Part shown: in pieces, positions 44,901 through 52,852 of the stretch
How positions within the stretch are numbered: position 1 is the first letter of the stretch
Layout: the number at the start of each line of letters is the position of its first letter
From: Melieria omissa
Lineage: Eukaryota > Arthropoda > Insecta > Diptera > Ulidiidae
Length of the DNA: 64,000 nucleotides
Assembly: GCA_963971225.1 (NCBI GenBank)
Contig: OZ020267.1
Location: 47,935,993 to 47,999,992, forward strand
Reading direction: 5' to 3'
Notes under the pieces: generated by a model
The model's database searches: none
What the model saw: the letters and a program-made list of their open reading frames with translations, nothing else
What the model was told of the DNA's origin: nothing
Program-made: the position numbers and the translations under genes

Positions 44901-47900
44901 ACTTTTTCAAATTTTACAGGAAAGACAAACAACTAAGTAAAAATAATTTATATTTATGTTTATTGTTTGGACTTTCTTTGCTCTGGACTTTGTGCACTTT
45001 TCCACGAAGCAAGACTTTTTCTTTTTCTCTCTTTTCATGCATGTTCCGCCGACTTATGACGACATTTTATGCCGTTATTTTTAATTTGTGCAAAGAGATT
45101 TGCGTACCTGAAAATGTAAAAAGCTTGTTTTTCAAATGCAGAATTTTTTTCAGAATCAAATTTTTAAACAAACTCAAAGAAAATGAACTTAAAAAAAACT
45201 TCTAATAAAAAAAAACTGTTGAAGACAGTAACATAACTAATTTGTTTCAATTTTTCCGCAAGTAGCTGGTACCGGACATGTTTTTTACGTCCGAAACTTA
45301 TTTTTGGCAGAAATATGAGCATTTTTATACTTTTTGCAAAGAAAAAGATACCTATTAAAGTTTTTCTGTCTATTGTAAAAACTTTATGCTTTTCAGTATT
45401 TTCTGTGCAGCCCTGCGCACGACTCCCATTCATAAGCACCTCTAATTTTTGTCGTTTGACATTCACATCTCATAGTACATGAAAAGTACTCTCCCTATCT
45501 GGCATACCTTGTTATTGTACCATGCAAGTGAGCATAGACGCAGCATTCGTGTTGCTATGATTCGCGCTCAGAGCATTGTGCTCTCATTTCAAGTGTTACC
45601 TCTCGTTGCCTACCCCCCGCATCCTAAAGAAGGGTGGCGATATCAGCACCCACATTCAAATGTTTGCTTGTACGTGATGCACACTCTTTATGTTCTATAC
45701 TTTTTGTTACAACATATTATTGACGGCGGCGGCTTCAGCAAATGAAACAACAATATTTCAACATCCAATATGTTATTGAAGAAGTTTTATATCTAAAACA
45801 AATTATGTTATTCACTACAGTACAGTATACTATTCACAACACAACATGAAGAATTTGCAATTGCATTAATGAAATAGAATATTTTCTTACCTCCTTGTTC
45901 ATCCAGCATAACAATGCTCCTCATTCCAACCTCCGCGCTCTAGATAAAAATATATTTTATGATTCATATTTTTATTTCAAAAAGCAATACAAAAAAAATT
46001 TTTGCAGCCAGTATTTACGTTTGATTTTGTATTTGTTTTGTAGTGGTTGTGTCCTTAAGCAGTGTTATGCAGATGAAAAACAGCAAAATTCTGGAAAAGT
46101 ATCTTAAAACGTTACCTCTGTACACTCACACATTGGTCGGATTTCATATAACTACTTAGTATATATAATTAAGTAAGATACTCGATAGTTATTTATGGTT
46201 TCATATCTTGATTTCATGTTATTTGAACTCATAATGGCAAATCGCATTATTTCGGCGTAATATACCGTTTAATATTTTGAAAGAACAAAGAATTTGGGTG
46301 CAAAAACTATTAAGACAATTCCATGCATGGTCTGCGAAGAAATATCTGTCCAACCTAATTGGACTATTTTCGATTTCCTCTAAGAGAACTGCTTGTAGCA
46401 ATCATTTGTAAAAGAATTAGATGTTTCAACAGATCAAAATCCATATTGAAGCAGAAAACAAAACCATGAATGAAAGAAATTTTCAATTTCAAAATATTTT
46501 TATGACGAACATGTGACTTTGACGTTTTGACGTAACGCGCTTATTTCGGAATGTCGCCTCACTCAGTTCTGTAGACAGAAAACGCAACACCGAACGTTCC
46601 AATTTGGGTTCGGCTCTTAATCATACATATTAGGGGGTGCAATCCCGAAATCTTGAGATCCCAGACAAGTTCAGTCCTGAAAAATCCTGGGACTGACAAA
46701 ATCCGACCTCAGGACCGAAACATAAAATAACTTAGTTTTTACTTTTGTTACTTTAATTTCGAAAAAGACAAACCTTGTTAATTAAACCAAAAAATAAACT
46801 GTCTGTGACGTTTGAATAAGTTTCAATGCAACAGCTTTGTTTGTGTACCGATACTTTGTACAAATTTGTACAAACTAGCTCTCTTTCTTTTTCTTACAAA
46901 ACCACATACAAATAAATTGTTATTATATAATAATAAAAGCAAATTTGTTATCACAGAAAAATTTATCCCCAGTAAACTTTAACAAGTAAAAATGAAATGA
47001 ACAGTAGCATTCAAGCAATCAGTTTATTTTTTACCTTCAATTAAATTTACTTGAGAAAACTTTCTTCTTTATCTTCAATTAAAATCACTTGAGAAAACTT
47101 TGTCCCTACTGTGGCGCTACTACTACTACGACGCAATTATACTACCAATAAATTGTTGAAGGAGCGGAAACATAATTTCATTAAGACCATTTGTTTTTCA
47201 AAAACATCCTCGAAAATTTCTCCAAATCAAGATTTTAGAAATTTTGATTTTAGTTCGAAATTTCGCAATGCTCACCATTCCGCTTCTAGAGCTTCTATAT
47301 TATCTTCTTTAATCAAATTTGGGAATATTTCCATCTGCGGTATTAACCCTTTCAATACTGCGGGGATATATAAGTCCCAGATAATGTCCAAAAATTACTG
47401 GTGCGAAAAGTATTCGCTTTTAAAGTGCTGGGATGGATTCAGCTGTACAACACACTTCGAAGAAATCACGTATTTTTAGTGGAGGCGTCACAACCAAATA
47501 GGCACTTAAAGGCAAAAAATTACTTCGGATTATGTTAAAACATACTTTTTTGAGTAATTCAGGGTTGAAACTAAAAAAGTGTTTTTTCCGTTTTTTAAAC
47601 TTTTTTCCACCAAACTTTTGGTTCTTTGTTAGAAGACAATTTTAAAGCACAAACCAAAAAATAGTACTGCCATACAGGAAAAATTCCAAAGTTTTATTTA
47701 ATATATAACATGAATATATTAGTACATAAATTCTATTTTTATTTGATTTTTCACTCAGCATGCAGAATTACCCACAAACTTGAAACGAATGCGTATTTTT
47801 TAACATTAACTTTGAAACTACATAAAAATGGAACGGAGTAGGATATTGAAGATCGGAAAAGATCGGATTTTTCTTAGTTGAGATATTATCTGTCCATTGT

Positions 47901-50900
47901 CATATTCATTTTAATCATTTTGTAACATTGATTTTTACCATTTTTGGCCACGACACTATGCGCTGCCGTGCAGGGCGCGCGGTGTGTAACTTTATTTTTA
48001 GTGTCCCTCTTTTAACGTGGAAGCTTATACATGAAACTAATTTAACCCGATTGTGCCAGAATTCTTTTTCCTTCAATTTTACCTAAAACATTTTTTTTGC
48101 GATTTAATGTGACGTGATTTGTGACGTGACGTGAATTGAAAAATTATATTTTTTATGCAATTTTAGTGAGATCATCTAGCCACATTACACGCGACTGGTT
48201 GGCCAAGCTACAACATTCTACAGATCTTCTCTCTCTAAAACAGAGCCCAGATCCAGGACTTGATCCAATTGCACGCATGTAAGAAGGCTGTGGCTGTTTT
48301 CGAGCGACTTCTGCCGCAGCAGCATGGACGTGGAAGAGGAGGAAAATACACTTCACCTTCTATGCACTTGTCCTACTTAATCCAGTTAGAAGAATAAACT
48401 AAATAGGCAATTTCTTATAGTCTAGGGGATCAAGCCGACAATACCATTTGCTGGTTTAAAGAGTAAGCGGTTTTCTGCTTGATCGCATGTGGTATCACAA
48501 TGGGCATTCATGGCCTAAGTGGGCTCCGCTTTGGGCCACGCCTATCTGCGTACTGAAAAATTGCTACAAGTTCGAACTCTTATAAATTTGAATCTTCCAG
48601 AAATTCGAACCTCATATTTTACAGCTTGAATGCTGTAAAATTCGAACTGGCGAATTCGAATTTGTGAGCGTTTGGCTTTATTTTCCTTGCACTAATTAAA
48701 TGAAAGAGTGGAATTTGTAATGTTTGGCCGCACGCACGTCAAATAAACTTAAAAACAATATTTGATGTTGGACGTTAAAATTTAAATTTTAAAAAAGTTT
48801 GTTGAAGGTGTACAGGCAAATCGCTTAGCTGTGGATTTATGGATAATATCGCACACCCACTTAAAAAGTGACACAACTCAAAATTTTCAATTTTCGGGTT
48901 TATGTGTTAATACTGTGCACAATGAATTTCTCTACCAATAATCAAAAGCTCAGTACATTTTGTTGTTGTTAACTGTTTTCAAAAAACAGTTAGATCTCTC
49001 TTCATGTCGAGAATTTTGATGCTATTTGATCGCTGCAGCTAAATGCAAAAGAGTCCTAATTCAAATTGTGGCACTTTTGTAGACATAAATACCTTTTGGA
49101 GTTAATTTTAAGTAATGTTATAACAATTTTAGTTTAATTAATTAATTAATTTTGTATTTGCAAAATTTGTCTTCTACCTTTTTACTATGTTGGTGTACCC
49201 TCATTAACAATACATACCTAATAATTTTGTTTCAATCACGTCCAGTTTTTTTTTTTGACAACTACATATTCATTTCTGACCTCATATACGTGTCTTTTTT
49301 TGAATAACTTCATTCATACGACTGTATAACTATTGCATTCGACTAACTTGCATCATATATACGTTTGTTACATCGTAAACATGCCACGAAAGTGTTCTAA
49401 CGACCCCGACAGTTTTTGTTATGTGTGTGGAGAATTAACTTTTAAATCTCAGCGTCGATTAATTGAACAGTGATATTAAGACTATTTTGGATTTCCTGTG
49501 AGGAATCAAGATAAATCCTGGGTTCCACATAAATGTTGTGTAATGTGTGTGAGACTGCTGTTAGGTTGGGCTAAACAAGAACCCTTTTGACTCAAACAAA
49601 AGGCATTATACAACCAAGTCCAAACACACTACCCAGTATCCAAACTTGTCTAAAACTAAACTTCCTTCAGTGCCGCTTGCTCATGATTCTGATATGAAAG
49701 AGACTTACGAAAATACGAGATTTATTCTTGAAAAAATTTAATACAGTAAACACGCTTGGTAAATTTTTGGCGATTTTTAAGGCATTACACTTTTGCTTGG
49801 ACTACAGCTTACACAAAATTTTGCTGTTTCATTTGCGAATGGGACAGTAGGGACAGAAAAAATCACTATACAAAGAAAGTGTGGCCCAAGCGTAAATCAT
49901 TCACTCCATAAAAATGTTAATAATGATCCTTTAGTTTGCCCTGATGAAATTCTTTTACCACCATTGCACATAAAGCTCGGCCTGATAAAAAATGTAGTAA
50001 AAGCTATGCCTAGAGATGGCAGTGGAATTGTATGTCTGAAATATAAATTCCCCAAACTCAGCGAGTCAAAAATTTAAAAGGAAATATTTGTAGGTCTACA
50101 ACAGGGGTCGGCCAAATTGACAATAAAATGGTGTTAGTGAGCGCAGTGAAATTTCTCTCCACTGTGTAAATTATGCCTGAACAATGGCTGATTGAGAGAG
50201 CGTACTGTGTATGTGTGCTGAGCGTACTGCTCATAAGAGCAGTGTTGCCAGATCAGGAGATTTCCTCCTAGATTTAGGAGATTTTTGACCATTTAGGAGA
50301 ATTTTGGTTAGGAGAAAGTTTGGGGAATTTATATTTTATATAAGGTGATTTTTCGGATCCTTAGTAGATTTTTGGATAACGAAGTATGATGTATTGGGAA
50401 CACTGGCAACAGAACGTATTTTGGCAACTATTTTAATAGTGAAAGTATCCTATTGTGTTAAACATGTTTAAGCTTACAAAATGTTGGCTCGTTCTATCTA
50501 GTTCTCACGTGTTGCTGTCACAATTAAACCGTCAAAAATTACGCTTTTTACACAATTTTACAATTTTAGGAGATTTTTTTAACTTTTGGGAGAATATTTC
50601 AATATTTTTTTTAGGAGGAAGTCATTTCAGCCATCTGGCAACACTTCATAAGAGTAAGCTTTGCCGACCGCTGGTCTACAAATACGACAACTGATAAAGG
50701 ATAAGAGCTTTGAAGAAAAACTGCATGATCAGGAAAAACTCGCCTGGAAATGTTTTGTGAACGTTGTCCAAAATTTTCTAGGAAACCATAAATCGGAAAA
50801 TTACAAAGACTTAATAAATGAACTTATAATGTCATATAAAGCTTTGGGGTGTAATATGTCTTTAAAAATACATATGCTTGACTCTCATCTGGATTTATTT

Positions 50901-52852
50901 CCCGCAAATTTGGGTGCTGTGAGTGACGAACAATGCATCAGGACATTTCCTTAATGGAGAAGCGCTATCAAGGGAAATGGAGCGCAGAAATGCTAGCAGA
51001 TTATTGTTGGAGACTTAAAAAAGACCTTCCAGAAACCAAATATTCACGAAAATCATAAGTATTTTTTTATATTAAGAAATAATTTCTCTAACTGTAGCTA
51101 ATGTTTGTACTTTTTAAGAAAATATATGTTTTGATGTCACAAGGAAAGCTGACGTGTAAATTTTTTTTACTCACATATTATTGTTTAGTGGCCCTAGTAC
51201 ATTAAAAATTTGATATAAGTTTTCATGTGACAAAAATAAAGTTAAAATTTTTTTAACCAGTGTTATTGAATTAAAATATGATCAAAACAGTCACAACTCA
51301 AAATTTTGTATGTTTTAGTGTAAAATTAAAAATAAATTACTGGACCTTATCCTAAAGCATAATCCGTAAGGATTTTCTACTAAATGGTCTATACGTTATT
51401 TATTCAGCGCAAAACACTTTTTTTGCGTTTTCTGAACAATTAAAAATTTTGAGTTGTGTCACGTTTGATGCAAATTTTAAGGGATTAATAAAAATAGATT
51501 CGTATGCGAACAAAATTTCTTAGATTTTTTAATGCGAAGAACAAATGGCATTACATTCAAGTTATTAGATGTAGTTTCAATATTTTTTTTACTTTTTCCA
51601 TAAATTAAAAATGTCCACTAATTCGAACATCTAAATAAAGATGCCTCGCTAAATTTCAACGGTGTCCGACTTACCCCCAGACTCCACTCCCCCACCATAG
51701 CCTATCGCCAAGTCATAGGGCCCCGAATATGGGGAGTTGATGAATAGAATGCGATTTTTAGTAAAAAAAATCAGTCAGTGGTTCTATTTGCCTCCAAATG
51801 TTTCCGGATGCCTGCTTGAATCAGCATTGCATGATTTTTCAACTAATTAGATTGGACTAATTTAAAACTATAGCTGTAACTTAACCAATTACAAGTTATT
51901 ATTTTGTACCTTGTTTTAAATAGTAATTCGTAGTTCGTTGAAAGCACGATCAACTAATTAAATAAATTTTTGGATAATCACCATCTATAAAAATCAGTGT
52001 TTGACTGTTTGCCCTTTATAGCCGCTGTGGCGAAGAAAATAATTTAGTGAGCTACACTAAAACAAAGTCAATAATAATCCGAACAATATCATTCTCAGAA
52101 TGTTCAGAGCAAAAACGCGGTTGATACAAAAACAAACGCGCTGAAGAACTGACGCGAGCCAACAACTTTTGTGTTTGTTGTAGTTGAGCCAATTGCAGTG
52201 CCAGATTCTTTACTATAGTACTTTACTATAGTACTTTACTATAGTAAAGGCCAGAATATATATATAACCAACACCAAAATATAAAAAATAACAAAATTTC
52301 TTTCGGTAGCAACCTTTAACGTGGCAAGCTTCTGAGAATAAAATTGTGATTAAAGAAGCTTCCATCTCGGCGTTCCGAATCGGTGTTAATTAAAGACTTT
52401 TTCACGGGTGGTTCCGGTCTTAGTCTCGTTATCGGGCTGTCGTGCCAGTTATGCATGTATGAAATTATTACCCACTATCGACCAATGAAATCGAAGAGAG
52501 TAATCCGACAACTCACACAAACTGCTTACGTATGAATAAAAATTAGCCTTTAATCCCGAAATATCCTAGTTTCCAATCGTATCTTGCCACGTTTCGTTCT
52601 ATCTAAGTATATTCTAAGTAGTATTCTCCATTTTTGATCGAACGTTATAAGCATATTACTAAATCGAAGTTTGATTTTCATTCCAATATATTTACAAAGT
52701 TTGTAAAAAATCATATATGTTGGTTAGAAGTGTTGAAATGGTGGTAAACTGTATTTTGTAATGGACTAGATTTATGTTAGAGTATGTGTAATAGTGAACT
52801 CACCTCCCTGATCATCCAGAGCTACTAGGGTACGAATCCCTGCTTCCTTACT
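29867..52852 (-). CDS. Snap25: Snap25: SNAP-25 t-SNARE, partial spliced gene (C-terminal ~166 residues)
   Basis: SNAP-25 is the Qb,c-SNARE of the presynaptic plasma membrane. With syntaxin and synaptobrevin it forms the four-helix bundle driving vesicle fusion. The gene here is the join (minus) of 52852-52804 or 45939-45891, then 35711-35594, 33565-33437, 31755-31611 and 29929-29867. Every junction is in phase (1, then 2, then 2, then 0 at the last junction) and has GT-AG sites. The product covers the end of the first SNARE helix, the palmitoylation cysteine cluster, the linker and the complete second SNARE helix with the stop. Exons for about 45 N-terminal residues lie beyond 64000. Introns run from about 1.7 to over 10 kb and are full of transposons. 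In Drosophila, Snap25 also lies in pericentric heterochromatin with long introns. The frame is intact throughout; I am very sure of identity. Confidence 0.95.
30025..31317. mobile_element. TIR element in last Snap25 intron
   Basis: The left end is AAGGTGCCGTCAGATTATGC, then AAGTAAAGTACTTTT. The right end reads inversely AAGGTATCGGAAGACTATGC, then AAATAAAGTACTG. The arms are about 33 bp with several mismatches. The centre (30485-30790) holds a second layer of GTTAGCTA/AACTAACTT repeats, partly shared with 51830-51950. No transposase is recognised. Confidence 0.6.
31611..31755 (-). CDS. Snap25: Snap25 exon: second SNARE motif
   Basis: Acceptor TTTATAG and donor AAG|GTAACT. One base completes an Arg codon, then 48 codons from [16 protein letters not shown] to QIDRINRK. 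This is the bulk of the Qc SNARE helix, with the ionic-layer glutamine expected within the heptads. Conserved without lesion. Confidence 0.95.
31756..32639. other. Snap25 intron with GGAAACA repeats
   Basis: At 32085-32290 the motif GGAAACA (or TGTTTCC) recurs about ten times, probably a degraded repeat. No other feature is supported. Confidence 0.4.
32640..33040. repeat. Unclassified interspersed repeat, copy 2
   Basis: Resembles 240-600: TTTTTTCGAATTTTCCTCGA, TTTTATGCGTTCTAA, and CATCGAAATAATACCAAAATG at the end. Non-coding. Confidence 0.4.
33284..33305. other. Perfect 10-bp hairpin
   Basis: TCGGGGAGGA and TCCTCCCCGA are separated by TT. A GC-rich stem in AT-rich intron DNA. Function unknown. 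Confidence 0.7.
33437..33565 (-). CDS. Snap25: Snap25 exon: inter-helix linker
   Basis: Acceptor TATTAAG, donor GGAAG|GTATAT. One base plus 42 codons plus two bases. Encodes [18 protein letters not shown], a [13 protein letters not shown] segment and MMAQAGYIG. This is the flexible linker between the two SNARE helices. Intact. Confidence 0.95.
33566..34440. other. Snap25 intron, no feature seen
   Basis: AT-rich intron sequence with no recognised repeats or reading frames. Confidence 0.4.
34460..34680. other. GC-rich patch in intron
   Basis: A short GC-rich block (34490-34625) with an open frame on the plus strand (34512-34715, [16 protein letters not shown] residues upstream). Composition differs from both sides, suggesting a retroelement scrap, but no family is recognised. 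Confidence 0.3.
34888..35230. mobile_element. PIF/Harbinger-type MITE with TTA duplication
   Basis: The left end is TGCCCCGTTCTGACTATGTC and the right end GCATAGTCAGAACCGGGCA, followed inside by ATATATGGTGTCAT arms of over 30 bp. TTA lies on both sides (34885-34887, 35231-35233). A TTA target duplication is the PIF/Harbinger hallmark. 343 bp, no ORF of interest. Confidence 0.75.
35594..35711 (-). CDS. Snap25: Snap25 exon: end of first SNARE helix and Cys cluster
   Basis: Acceptor ATTTTCAG, donor AACAA|GTAAGC. 118 bases: two bases completing Glu, 38 codons, two bases. Encodes [20 protein letters not shown] and, after [17 protein letters not shown]. The four cysteines in CCGICVLPC are the palmitoylation cluster that anchors SNAP-25 to the membrane. 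This corresponds to vertebrate exon 5, the exon duplicated in vertebrates; only one version is seen here. Confidence 0.95.
36061..36435 (+). mobile_element. Solo LTR, TGTTACGAAAATTAG family, copy 4
   Basis: Starts TGTTACGAAAATTAGTTCTG, ends ...GGCGAGGTCACA. Contains AAATATAAAACACACTAAAA, TTCAACGCA, CTCTGCGCTGAACCCGGCTG and CCTTTTATAC. No internal sequence flanks it, so it is solo. Located upstream (in transcript sense) of the Snap25 Cys-cluster exon. Confidence 0.7.
36495..36592 (-). mobile_element. SINE head fragment
   Basis: On the minus strand, GACTCAGCTGGCTAGTGCGT then TAAATGCGACGCTCGAGTC resembles the A-box head of the SINE at 59221. The body is missing or heavily diverged. Confidence 0.5.
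36666..36725. repeat. Isolated pogo/Tigger-like terminus
   Basis: TA followed by CAGTGGACGTCCAGTATAAC, then GAAC and TTTAACGA motifs, resembles a Tigger-type end. The partner end was not found. Confidence 0.35.
37172..37615. mobile_element. TTAA MITE, family C, copy 2 (one end truncated)
   Basis: Starts TTAA (37168-37171) then CCCATTGCTGCCGGGTACC, collinear in inverse with 23546-23985 through to CATGGGTAAAATTTTACCCA. The final 15 or so bases and the second TTAA are missing. Confidence 0.7.
37746..38160. mobile_element. TTAA MITE, family A, copy 3
   Basis: Ends CCCTTTCGCTACAGG and TAGCGAAAGGG. TTAA at the left (37742-37745) and TTAT at the right. Shorter than copies 1 and 2 through internal deletions. 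Confidence 0.8.
38164..39616 (+). pseudogene. Helitron: helicase C-terminal relic and intact 3' terminus
   Basis: Helitron helicase motifs are recognisable in order: [15 protein letters not shown] and [18 protein letters not shown] (38180-38460), then, after a degraded stretch, ARGKR-like [36 protein letters not shown] (38715-38845), and HGQLYLVL at 38893-38914. The frame resumes with [12 protein letters not shown] after an inserted MITE at 38917-39435. The 3' end has a CCCGAATTTCGGG hairpin followed by GGTTCAACTAG, the CTAG-type terminus of Helitrons, with T next. Multiple stops show decay. The rolling-circle Rep domain and 5' end are not present. Confidence 0.85.
38917..39435. mobile_element. 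TTAA-flanked MITE, family I, inside the Helitron
   Basis: A perfect 12-bp TIR, CCCTTTACACGG and CCGTGTAAAGGG, with TTAA on both sides (38913-38916, 39436-39439). It interrupts the helicase frame between HGQLYLVL and SRVRS, so it is younger than the Helitron. Confidence 0.85.
40210..41479 (+). mobile_element. mariner element, irritans-type, copy 2
   Basis: The same ACACTTCGTTCAATAATGTG ends as copy 1, flanked by TA (40208-40209, 41480-41481). About 1.27 kb. It is very similar to copy 1 but has a short deletion in the 5' leader. Confidence 0.92.
40366..41415 (+). pseudogene. Irritans-subfamily mariner transposase with start loss and nonsense
   Basis: Aligned to copy 1, the initiator ATG is CTG at 40366, although an in-frame ATG exists upstream at 40318. 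The frame is otherwise open through the helix-turn-helix region and both first catalytic blocks ([11 protein letters not shown]). It meets TAG at 41092-41094, where copy 1 has AAG. It reopens with [12 protein letters not shown] and [11 protein letters not shown] to the normal end. The D,D34D residues are present as codons, but the protein is truncated before the second Asp. The lesions differ from copy 1, so the two copies decayed independently. Confidence 0.9.
41825..42015. repeat. TAATATTAC-type repeat tract
   Basis: Degenerate GTAATATTACT and TAGTGTAACTA motifs, like the tract at 5128-5710. No gene. Confidence 0.4.
42070..42790. mobile_element. TTAA-flanked MITE, family H
   Basis: A perfect 16-bp TIR, GGGGGTCGTCTACGTA and TACGTAGACGACCCCC, with TTAA on both sides (42066-42069, 42791-42794). 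Inside, TTAGACACGAGCTTTTTG (from about 42358) is mirrored by CAAAAGCTCGTGTCTAA near 42500. 721 bp. Confidence 0.85.
42791..44689. other. Snap25 intron, isolated repeat ends only
   Basis: TTAACCCATTAGGGACCAACG at 43002 looks like another TTAA-MITE end without a found partner. AAGGTATATTAACAAGGTACG near 43517 resembles the TIR of the element at 44690. No exon supported. Confidence 0.4.
44690..45523. mobile_element. 834-bp element with perfect 24-bp TIR
   Basis: The left end begins ATGGTACAATAACAAGGTAT and continues GCCA; the right end is its exact inverse over 24 bases. No target duplication is evident outside, and no transposase. An unclassified non-autonomous DNA element. Confidence 0.7.
45891..45939 (-). 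CDS. Snap25: Snap25 alternative exon (divergent version)
   Basis: Acceptor ATTTTTATCTAG, donor GGAG|GTAAGA. 49 bases, 16 codons plus one base, reading [16 protein letters not shown]. It has the same length, the same phases and the same protein position as the exon at 52804-52852 (9 of 16 residues identical, others mostly conservative). Including both would shift the frame, because 49 is not a multiple of three, so they must be used one at a time. It encodes part of the first (Qb) SNARE helix. The VMLDEQG end resembles the vertebrate SNAP-25 sequence. Usage is inferred from structure only. Confidence 0.88.
45940..48159. other. Snap25 intron between alternative exons, repeat ends only
   Basis: TTAACCCTTTCAATACTGCG at 47345 looks like a TTAA-MITE end; its partner is not found. 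AGGGGGTGCAATCCCGAAAT near 46631 is another possible transposon end. No exon supported. Confidence 0.4.
48160..48560 (+). pseudogene. LINE 3' relic (Jockey/R1-like C-terminus and 3' UTR)
   Basis: Plus-strand text contains [15 protein letters not shown] at 48329-48375, matching the Cys/His motif near the ORF2 C-terminus of Jockey-, I- and R1-like LINEs (usually ETLxHxLxxCP). Degraded DQADNTI(C)-like coding and a 3' UTR-like stretch GGCCTAAGTGGGC follow. Stops are frequent. Only the last few hundred bases of such an element would be present. Confidence 0.45.
49381..51056 (+). pseudogene. Repetitive CxxC protein family ([18 protein letters not shown] type), decayed
   Basis: Begins [20 protein letters not shown], a start with a Cys pair that recurs in many repetitive, uncharacterised invertebrate proteins I have seen. 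[20 protein letters not shown] follows at about 49513-49575 after stops. A middle portion appears deleted: [11 protein letters not shown] is joined to [37 protein letters not shown] at 49972-50010 and KLSESKI are well kept. A hAT MITE sits at 50102-50673. The tail [20 protein letters not shown] and [18 protein letters not shown] then follow, ending near 51056. Its biochemical role is not known to me; a transposition role is only suggested by the flanking TIRs. Confidence 0.65.
50102..50673. mobile_element. hAT-type MITE with exact 8-bp duplication
   Basis: Ends CAGGGGTCGGC and GCCGACCGCTG, inverse over 11 bases with one mismatch. Exact duplication GTCTACAA at 50094-50101 and 50674-50681. The interior has repeated TTTAGGAGATTTTT and TTAGGAGAA motifs. 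It splits the reading frame of the CxxC family pseudogene; removing it and one duplication rejoins the region between GLSESKI-like text and the QIRQLI segment. Confidence 0.88.
51463..52208. other. Snap25 intron, repeat fragments
   Basis: 51828-51960 shares GCATGA.TTTTCAACTAA and AACTAATTA motifs with 30615-30790. No gene seen. Confidence 0.4.
52209..52247. repeat. 14-bp tandem repeat, nearly three units
   Basis: TACTATAGTACTTT repeated in tandem; each unit is itself palindromic at TACTATAGTA. Confidence 0.8.
52299..52452 (+). mobile_element. Diverged SINE 3' half
   Basis: TTTCGGTAGCAACC, GTTCCGAATCGGTGTTAAT, then TTAGTCTCGTTATCGGGCTG and TCGTGCCAGTTATGC follow the SINE body and tail order. 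The head is missing. Confidence 0.6.
52804..52852 (-). CDS. Snap25: Snap25 exon, canonical version of the alternative pair
   Basis: Acceptor CACACCAG, donor GGGAG|GTGAGT. 16 codons plus one base read [16 protein letters not shown], as in the standard fly SNAP-25 first SNARE helix. It joins to the exon at 35711 to complete Glu and continue QLDRIEEG. It is upstream, in transcript order, of the divergent version at 45891-45939. Confidence 0.94.

Larger units (their letters stand above)
48868..51462 (+). mobile_element. TIR-bounded element carrying a CxxC-type protein gene
   Basis: GTGACACAACTCAAAATTTT at 48868-48887 is repeated in exact inverse at 51443-51462. A near copy (GTCACAACTCAAAATTTTGT) lies just inside at 51290. 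Between them is one decayed gene (49381-51056) of a protein family that I recognise as highly repetitive in invertebrate genomes. The placement suggests that the gene is the cargo or transposase of this element. No target duplication was found, and the superfamily is unassigned. Confidence 0.6.

Noticed and set aside
45479..45745. 88-codon plus-strand frame near the alternative exon
   Set aside because: It overlaps the end of the 834-bp TIR element and shows no conserved motif; a chance frame.
47345..48060. TTAACCCTTTCAATACTGCG considered as a full TTAA MITE
   Set aside because: No inverse end with TTAA found downstream; kept only as an isolated terminus.
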